A stretch of DNA of 64,000 nt from Bacteroides nordii WAL 11050 = JCM 12987 (GTDB lineage: Bacteria > Bacteroidota > Bacteroidia > Bacteroidales > Bacteroidaceae). The notes beneath the pieces are model-generated. The model ran no database searches. It had not been told where the DNA came from and saw only the letters and a program-made list of their open reading frames with translations. Each line of letters starts with the position of its first letter. The stretch's first letter is position 1. The DNA lies in the NCBI GenBank assembly GCA_000613465.1, contig BAJA01000002.1, positions 124,001 through 188,000 of the forward strand, read 5' to 3'. Positions 59,828-64,000 of this stretch are shown here, piece after piece. Position numbers and translations under genes: made by a program.

Positions 59828-61627
59828 CTAAATCATTCTTACAGCTCCCTTATCAGCGGAGCTTACCATACTGGCATAAGCCTTCAAACTTTTCGGAACA
59901 TTACGTTCGCGGGTCACAGGAGTCATCGGACGAGCTGCCAGTTCCTCATCGGTCAGTTTCACATTGATAGTACGTTCCGGGATATTTATTTCAATAATAT
60001 CTCCATCCTGAATTTTTCCAATATTTCCTCCGGCGGCAGCTTCGGGAGAGATATGACCGATACTCAGTCCGGATGTACCACCACTGAAACGACCGTCCGT
60101 AATCAAAGCACATTCTTTTCCAAGATGACGGGATTTAATATAAGAGGTAGGATACAGCATTTCCTGCATACCTGGGCCACCTTTGGGACCTTCATTCGTA
60201 ATGACCACTACATCACCACTCACCACCTTGCCTCCGAGGATACCCTCACAAGCTGCCTCTTGCGAATCAAACACTTTAGCCGGTCCCGAAAACTTCCAGA
60301 TACTTGCATCCACGCCTGCTGTTTTCACGACACAGCCATCCTGAGCTATATTTCCTTTCAGTACTGCCAGACCACCATCTTTACTATAAGCATGTTCCAA
60401 GTCACGGATACACCCTTCGGCACGATCCGTATCAAGCTCTTTATAAGATGCATGCTGAGACCCAAGTACAAGATTAAATTTACCGGCTGCAGCACTTGAA
60501 TATTTTTTTATCGCTTCATCACAAACGTCGGGACTGGTTATACTGTATTTATCAATAGCCTCAGCCAACGTCATTCCATCTACACGCAGAACGGTTGTGT
60601 CTACCAATCCGCCCTTAGCCAATTCATCCATTATAGCAATGATACCTCCGGCGCGATTCACATCCTGTATATGATATTTCTGTGTATTAGGAGCTACCTT
60701 ACAAAGACATGGGCTCTTACGGGATAACATATCAATATCATCCATTTTAAAGTCTACCTCTGCCTCATGGGCAACAGCAAGCAGATGGAGTATTGTATTA
60801 GTAGATCCCCCCATAGCAATATCCAGCGTCATTGCATTCAAAAAAGCTTCACGCGTTGCTATACTTCGCGGCAATACACTTTCATCACCTTTTTCATAAT
60901 ATTTAAAGGCATTCTCTACTATCAATTTTGCTGCATCTTTAAAGAGTTGCTTACGGTTCTCATGTGTAGCCACAATGGTACCATTACCTGGTAGTGCCAG
61001 ACCAATCGCCTCATTCAGACAGTTCATCGAATTGGCCGTAAACATACCCGAACAACAACCACAGGTAGGACAAGCATGCTGTTCTATTTTAGCTACTTCA
61101 TTATCGCTTACACTCTCATCGGCCGATTTAATCATAGCATCAATCAAGTCAAGATGCTGACCATTCCATTCACCAGCTTCCATCGGCCCCCCCGATACAA
61201 AAACAGTGGGAATATTCAATCGCATAGCAGCCATAAGCATACCCGGAGTGATTTTGTCACAATTGCTAATACAAATCATTGCATCTGCCTTGTGAGCATT
61301 CACCATATACTCAACACTATCAGCTATAATATCACGGGAAGGAAGTGAATAAAGCATACCATCATGTCCCATTGCAATACCATCATCAATAGCAATTGTG
61401 TTGAATTCCGCAGCAAAGCATCCCAACTTCTCAATTTCAGTTTTCACCTGTTGTCCTATTTCATGCAAATGCACATGCCCCGGGACAAATTGTGTAAACG
61501 AATTGACAATAGCTATAATGGGCTTTCCCATTTGTTCTTTCTTCATGCCATTGGCTACCCATAAAGCGCGGGCACCCGCCATACGGCGACCTTGTGTACT
61601 GGATGAACTGCGTAACTGCTTTTTCAT
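59828..61627 (-). CDS. ilvD: Dihydroxy-acid dehydratase
   Basis: 599 residues. Iron-sulfur dehydratase giving the 2-oxo acids of valine and isoleucine. Cluster cysteines in [15 protein letters not shown] and [18 protein letters not shown], and a further motif [29 protein letters not shown]. First structural gene of the ilv operon; its ATG lies 23 bp after the attenuator stem, preceded by AGGAAAACAGGAA. Confidence 0.96.
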   Translation of the reverse strand: MKKQLRSSSSTQGRRMAGARALWVANGMKKEQMGKPIIAIVNSFTQFVPGHVHLHEIGQQVKTEIEKLGCFAAEFNTIAIDDGIAMGHDGMLYSLPSRDIIADSVEYMVNAHKADAMICISNCDKITPGMLMAAMRLNIPTVFVSGGPMEAGEWNGQHLDLIDAMIKSADESVSDNEVAKIEQHACPTCGCCSGMFTANSMNCLNEAIGLALPGNGTIVATHENRKQLFKDAAKLIVENAFKYYEKGDESVLPRSIATREAFLNAMTLDIAMGGSTNTILHLLAVAHEAEVDFKMDDIDMLSRKSPCLCKVAPNTQKYHIQDVNRAGGIIAIMDELAKGGLVDTTVLRVDGMTLAEAIDKYSITSPDVCDEAIKKYSSAAAGKFNLVLGSQHASYKELDTDRAEGCIRDLEHAYSKDGGLAVLKGNIAQDGCVVKTAGVDASIWKFSGPAKVFDSQEAACEGILGGKVVSGDVVVITNEGPKGGPGMQEMLYPTSYIKSRHLGKECALITDGRFSGGTSGLSIGHISPEAAAGGNIGKIQDGDIIEINIPERTINVKLTDEELAARPMTPVTRERNVPKSLKAYASMVSSADKGAVRMI

Positions 61628-61649
61628 TTCCTGTTTTCCTTTTAATTAA

Positions 61650-61681
61650 AGAGCCTTCCTCACTGTTGTGAGAAAGGCTCT
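61650..61681 (-). terminator. Attenuator hairpin before ilvD
   Basis: The minus-strand RNA folds AGAGCCUUUCUCAC with GUGAGGAAGGCUCU around an AACA loop: 14 pairs, one of them G-U. A moderate U-rich tail (UUUAAUU) follows. Its 5' arm can alternatively pair with the antiterminator at 61714-61725, whose core has the same sequence as the 3' arm (GUGAGGAAGG). Confidence 0.8.
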
Positions 61682-61713
61682 AATATTATCTTTTATGGTA
61701 CGAATACATACAC

Positions 61714-61725
61714 AACCTTCCTCAC
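61714..61725 (-). promoter_or_regulatory. Antiterminator segment of the ilv attenuator
   Basis: GUGAGGAAGGUU in the leader RNA, beginning at the last sense base before the leader-peptide stop codon. It can form 12 pairs (two G-U) with AGCCUUUCUCAC at 61668-61679, the 5' arm of the terminator. A ribosome at the leader stop codon would cover it, freeing the terminator. Confidence 0.7.
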
Positions 61726-61796
61726 GCTCTTGATGGGACCACCACGACGCGAATAATATGCAGGACTGTCAGGTTTATAGATGTATGGATATTCAT
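61722..61796 (-). CDS. ilv leader peptide, 24 residues rich in Ile, Leu and Val
   Basis: ATG at 61796, TGA at 61724-61722. The peptide begins MNIHTSINLTVLHIIRVVVV and ends with Pro, Ser, Arg, Ala. Eleven of 24 residues are Ile, Leu or Val, including four consecutive Val codons (17-20, GTC GTG GTG GTC) and an Ile pair at 14-15. It starts about 20 bases after the predicted transcription start. This is the classical arrangement of a ribosome-mediated attenuator for branched-chain amino-acid genes. Too short for ordinary gene finding. Confidence 0.75.
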   Translation of the reverse strand: MNIHTSINLTVLHIIRVVVVPSRA

Positions 61797-61824
61797 ATCT
61801 TAATTTTCTCTATTGATTGTGCTG

Positions 61825-61855
61825 CAAAGGTAAGGGGTTTTTTATTATCTCCAAA
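61825..61855 (-). promoter_or_regulatory. ilv operon promoter
   Basis: Minus-strand TTTG (61852-61855), 19-bp spacer, TACCTTTG (61825-61832): a complete Bacteroides promoter, placing the start of transcription about 20 bases before the leader-peptide ATG. Confidence 0.78.
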
Positions 61856-61940
61856 CAAATTGAAGAAAAAAATCACCCAAAAACGAACAATCGTAAGAAA
61901 AAAGGAATAATATCCTTTTTTATCACTTAAATCACGCTTT

Positions 61941-62035
61941 TCACCACAGAGTAACACTGAGTTTCACAGAGAATTAACTATTAAATTCATCTATAAACAA
62001 TAAACTCTGTGAAACTCTGTGCTACTCTGTGGTGA
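61941..62035. repeat. Dispersed palindromic repeat, ACAGAGTAACA family, copy D (short)
   Basis: Outer arms only: TCACCACAGAGTAACACTGA at the left and TGCTACTCTGTGGTGA at the right. The inner section of copies A-C is replaced by a short AT-rich stretch. Ends 7 bp before the slyD -7 box. Confidence 0.8.
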
Positions 62036-62041
62036 AATTCG

Positions 62042-62049
62042 TATCTTTG
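62042..62049 (+). promoter_or_regulatory. slyD -7 box, abutting a palindromic repeat
   Basis: TATCTTTG (TAnnTTTG), 47 bp before the ATG. The region where a -33 element would sit lies inside repeat copy D. Confidence 0.5.
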
Positions 62050-62095
62050 CAGCTACGCGGATTATGCGTAAGTACTAACTATATACTAAAAACAA

Positions 62096-62671
62096 ATGGA
62101 AACAGTAGAAAACAAGTACATCACTGTAGCGTACAAACTGTACACAATAGAAGATGGAGAAAAAGATTTAGTAGAAGAAGCAAAAGCAGAAAATCCATTC
62201 CAATTCATTTCCGGTTTGGGTACTACGCTCGAAGCTTTCGAAAGCCAGATAGCATCACTCAACAAAGGAGATAAATTTGAATTCATCATTCCGTCACAAG
62301 AAGCTTACGGTGAGTATAACGAAGAACATGTACTGGATTTACCGAGACACATCTTTGAGATTGATGGTAAATTCGACAGTGAACGTATCTACGAAGGTAG
62401 TGTAGTACCTTTGATGGACGCCGAAGGTCATCGTATGAACGGAACAGTAGTAGAGGTAAAGCCTGATACAGTAGTAGTTGACATGAACCACCCATTGGCA
62501 GGAGCTGATTTAAACTTCGTGGGTGAAGTTACAGAAAGTCGTCCGGCTACAAACGAAGAAATACAGGAAGTTGTAAATATGATGGGCGGCGGTGGCTGTA
62601 GCTGCGGTTGTGGAGACTGTGGTAGCGACTGCGGTGACCATGGATGTGGAGATGGTTGCGGATGCCATTAA
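62096..62671 (+). CDS. slyD: FKBP-type peptidyl-prolyl isomerase, SlyD-like, with Cys-rich tail
   Basis: 191 residues. FKBP domain with inserted chaperone flap: VAYKLYTIEDGEKDLVEEA, FQFISGLGTTLEAFESQI, GDKFEFIIPSQEAYGEY, DMNHPLAGADLNFVGEV. The last 28 residues are almost only Gly, Cys, Asp, Ser and His (for example CSCGCGDCGSDCGDHGC), a metal-binding tail like that of E. coli SlyD, which binds nickel. Assists folding and possibly metal delivery. Confidence 0.92.
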   Translation: METVENKYITVAYKLYTIEDGEKDLVEEAKAENPFQFISGLGTTLEAFESQIASLNKGDKFEFIIPSQEAYGEYNEEHVLDLPRHIFEIDGKFDSERIYEGSVVPLMDAEGHRMNGTVVEVKPDTVVVDMNHPLAGADLNFVGEVTESRPATNEEIQEVVNMMGGGGCSCGCGDCGSDCGDHGCGDGCGCH

Positions 62672-62673
62672 TT

Positions 62674-62762
62674 TAGTTGAAAATTGAAAGTTGAAAATTG
62701 AAAGTTACTATGCAGTGTGATAGCGCAGCCAGTTTTCAATTTTCAACTTTCAATTTTCAATT
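62674..62762. repeat. Palindromic element after slyD
   Basis: Arms of TTGAAAATTGAAAGTTGAAA words (left) and TTTTCAATTTTCAACTTTC (right) around the core CTATGCAGTGTGATAGCG, a variant of the core in the elements at 57944 and 30304 (read on the opposite strand). Occupies the space between convergent slyD and the dehydratase-like gene. Confidence 0.85.
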
Positions 62763-62764
62763 CC

Positions 62765-64000
62765 CTAACAGTTCTTATGTGTCATTATGTCCAATACTAC
62801 TCTATCCGTTTCATTCATTCCCTGCGAACCAATACGGGTTAGGTTGCGAATACTTTGATCCACATCTTCGTCAATAATACCCTCCACGGACGTCACACAA
62901 CGATTCTCCATTGCCATCACAGCAGATAAAACAGCAGTAGAAACTCCCGTTGTCACTTTTAAGGCACAACTGGGTTTTGCACCATCACAAATCATTCCGG
63001 TTAAATTGGCAATCATATTTTGTACAGCGAAAGCTACTTGTTCATAACTTCCCCCCATCAGCCATGTGATCCCACAACTGGAACCTGTAGCAGCTACTAC
63101 ACAACCGCAAAGAGCTGATAAACGCCCCAGACTTTGTTTTATATAAATCACTGTAAGATGACTCATCATTAAAGCTCTTATTAATTCCTCTTCTGATTTT
63201 CCATTCTCTTCTGCAAAGACAAGGACAGGTAAAGTAGCCGAAATGCCCTGATTACCACTTCCCGAATTACTCATTACAGGAATCATAGCCCCTGCCATAC
63301 GGGCATCACAAGCTGCCGAAGTATAAGAAAGAATGTGAGAAAATACACTATCACCCATAATCTGATGTTCATACCTCCCCCGGAGCATTCTTCCAATGCA
63401 TGCCCATACTCTCCATGAAAAGATTGCTCGGCAGCAGCCTTATTTAGGCGGCAGTCTCAAGGATAAAACGAATTTCATCCAACGGAGCTTCCAAAGCAAA
63501 ATCATACACCTTTCTCAGATTTAGTTCCAAAGGTTCTTGTTCGTCTTCTTCTGTTCCGGATTGTTGTTTATCAAGCAATACTTCTTCACCACGCGCTATA
63601 TATATAAAGGTAGTATGTCCACCGGCAATAATTGCCGTAGCTTTTTTATCTCCCGCTTCACAAATAACTTCAATATAAAGTTTTTCCGCTATATCCTCTT
63701 TTAAGGAAATACAAATACGTTTCTCATCAATAAACCGCTTACCTCGTTCTACTGCTTCCGGCGTACTATCTCTCAACACTTCAAGCTGATATTCTGATTT
63801 TCCGACAATAGCCCCCAAAGCCACTGCGATAGGAAGCCCGATCATGCCTGTCCCCGGGATGCCTACTCCCATTGCATTCTTTAAAATATTAGCACTCAAA
63901 AGAACTCTTATATTTTCAGGGATTGTGCCAAGTGTCTCCGCTGCCTTCGATACACATAATGCTACCGCAATAGGCTCTGTGCAGCCAATAGCCGGAATAA
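62765..64000 (-). CDS. L-serine dehydratase alpha/L-cysteine desulfidase-like (UPF0597) protein, partial, two apparent frameshifts
   Basis: The minus strand enters from the window edge and ends at 62765; the N terminus is outside. The visible start IPAIGCTEPIAVALCVSKA holds the first cluster Cys of the YhaM/CyuA group, [4Fe-4S] enzymes that break down cysteine or serine. GVGIPGTGMIGLPIAVALGA, MSNSGSGNQGISATLPVLVFA and GCVVAATGSSCGITWLMGG follow. The frame breaks near 63448 (GCCGCCTAAAT for GCCGCCCTAAAT) and near 63393 (TTGGAAGA for TTGGGAAGA); with both repaired the text reads ILETAALNKAAAEQSFHGEYG then HALGRMLRGRYEHQIMGDSVF. Convergent with slyD. Confidence 0.85.

Noticed and set aside
59096..60499. 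Long open frames (207 and 240 codons) antisense to ilvB and ilvD
   Set aside because: They lie entirely opposite strongly conserved enzyme genes, are rich in Ser/Thr/Arg/Cys typical of antisense frames, and show no domain or start signals.
61650..61681. Hairpin before ilvD considered as an ordinary terminator of an upstream gene
   Set aside because: The nearest gene on the other side (slyD) points away, and the stem lies between the ilv promoter and ilvD with a leader peptide in between, so an attenuator explains it better.

Overview
The window looks like chromosome from a Bacteroides species (B. thetaiotaomicron/ovatus/fragilis group). The evidence is the -7 promoter box TAnnTTTG in front of many genes (often with TTTG about 19-20 bp upstream), the lipoprotein glycoside hydrolases, the ExbB-ExbD-ExbD/TonB set, and the acyl-ACP thioesterase and ilv genes. 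No name in this report comes from a database search.

Layout. 1-7.6 kb is a small glycan locus on the minus strand (two GH92 alpha-mannosidase-like lipoproteins and a GH43 lipoprotein). A large membrane-spanning regulator is transcribed away from it; it has a LamG/Kelch-like periplasmic part and a SARP-like cytoplasmic part. The two glycosidase promoters share one precisely spaced array of ATTAACA-type direct repeats. 7.7-12.5 kb holds marC, a Crp-like regulator, guaA, mscL and gapA. 12.9-19 kb is a plus-strand run: M3 peptidase, lipoprotein, dCMP deaminase, S41 protease, 5-formyl-THF cyclo-ligase, PHP phosphatase. Then come an orphan receiver and an ABC-F protein. 21.8-28 kb is a His-rich metal-efflux RND operon. 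28-38 kb holds a lipoprotein, an RsmF-like methyltransferase carrying an in-frame palindromic repeat, an ORF6N protein, an ECF sigma operon, a cardiolipin-synthase-like PLD, thyA-folA, an Lrp regulator, an M64 peptidase and a GNAT. 38-44 kb carries the ExbBD operon, tRNA-Ser, tatD, a polyprenyl synthase and tonB. 44.5-53 kb holds porQ-like, cmk, ispH, pfkA and the acnA-icd-gltA oxidative TCA branch. 53-62 kb holds an SF1 helicase and the ilvD-ilvB-ilvN-thioesterase-ilvC operon behind a complete predicted attenuator. 62-64 kb has slyD and a serine dehydratase/cysteine desulfidase-like gene that runs off the end.

Two properties run through the window. First, twelve genes, several normally essential, are broken by 15 single-base losses, each repairable by adding one base, nearly always a G or C. 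I read these as systematic sequence errors and annotate the genes as whole. Second, many spacers, including spacers inside operons, hold palindromic elements built from short repeated words. Four copies of an ACAGAGTAACA-type element and at least six full or half elements related to a CTATGCAG...GATAGCG core are present.

The strongest candidates for new biology are the membrane SARP-like regulator with its shared operator array, the ilv leader attenuator, and the palindromic element families, one copy of which has become coding sequence.
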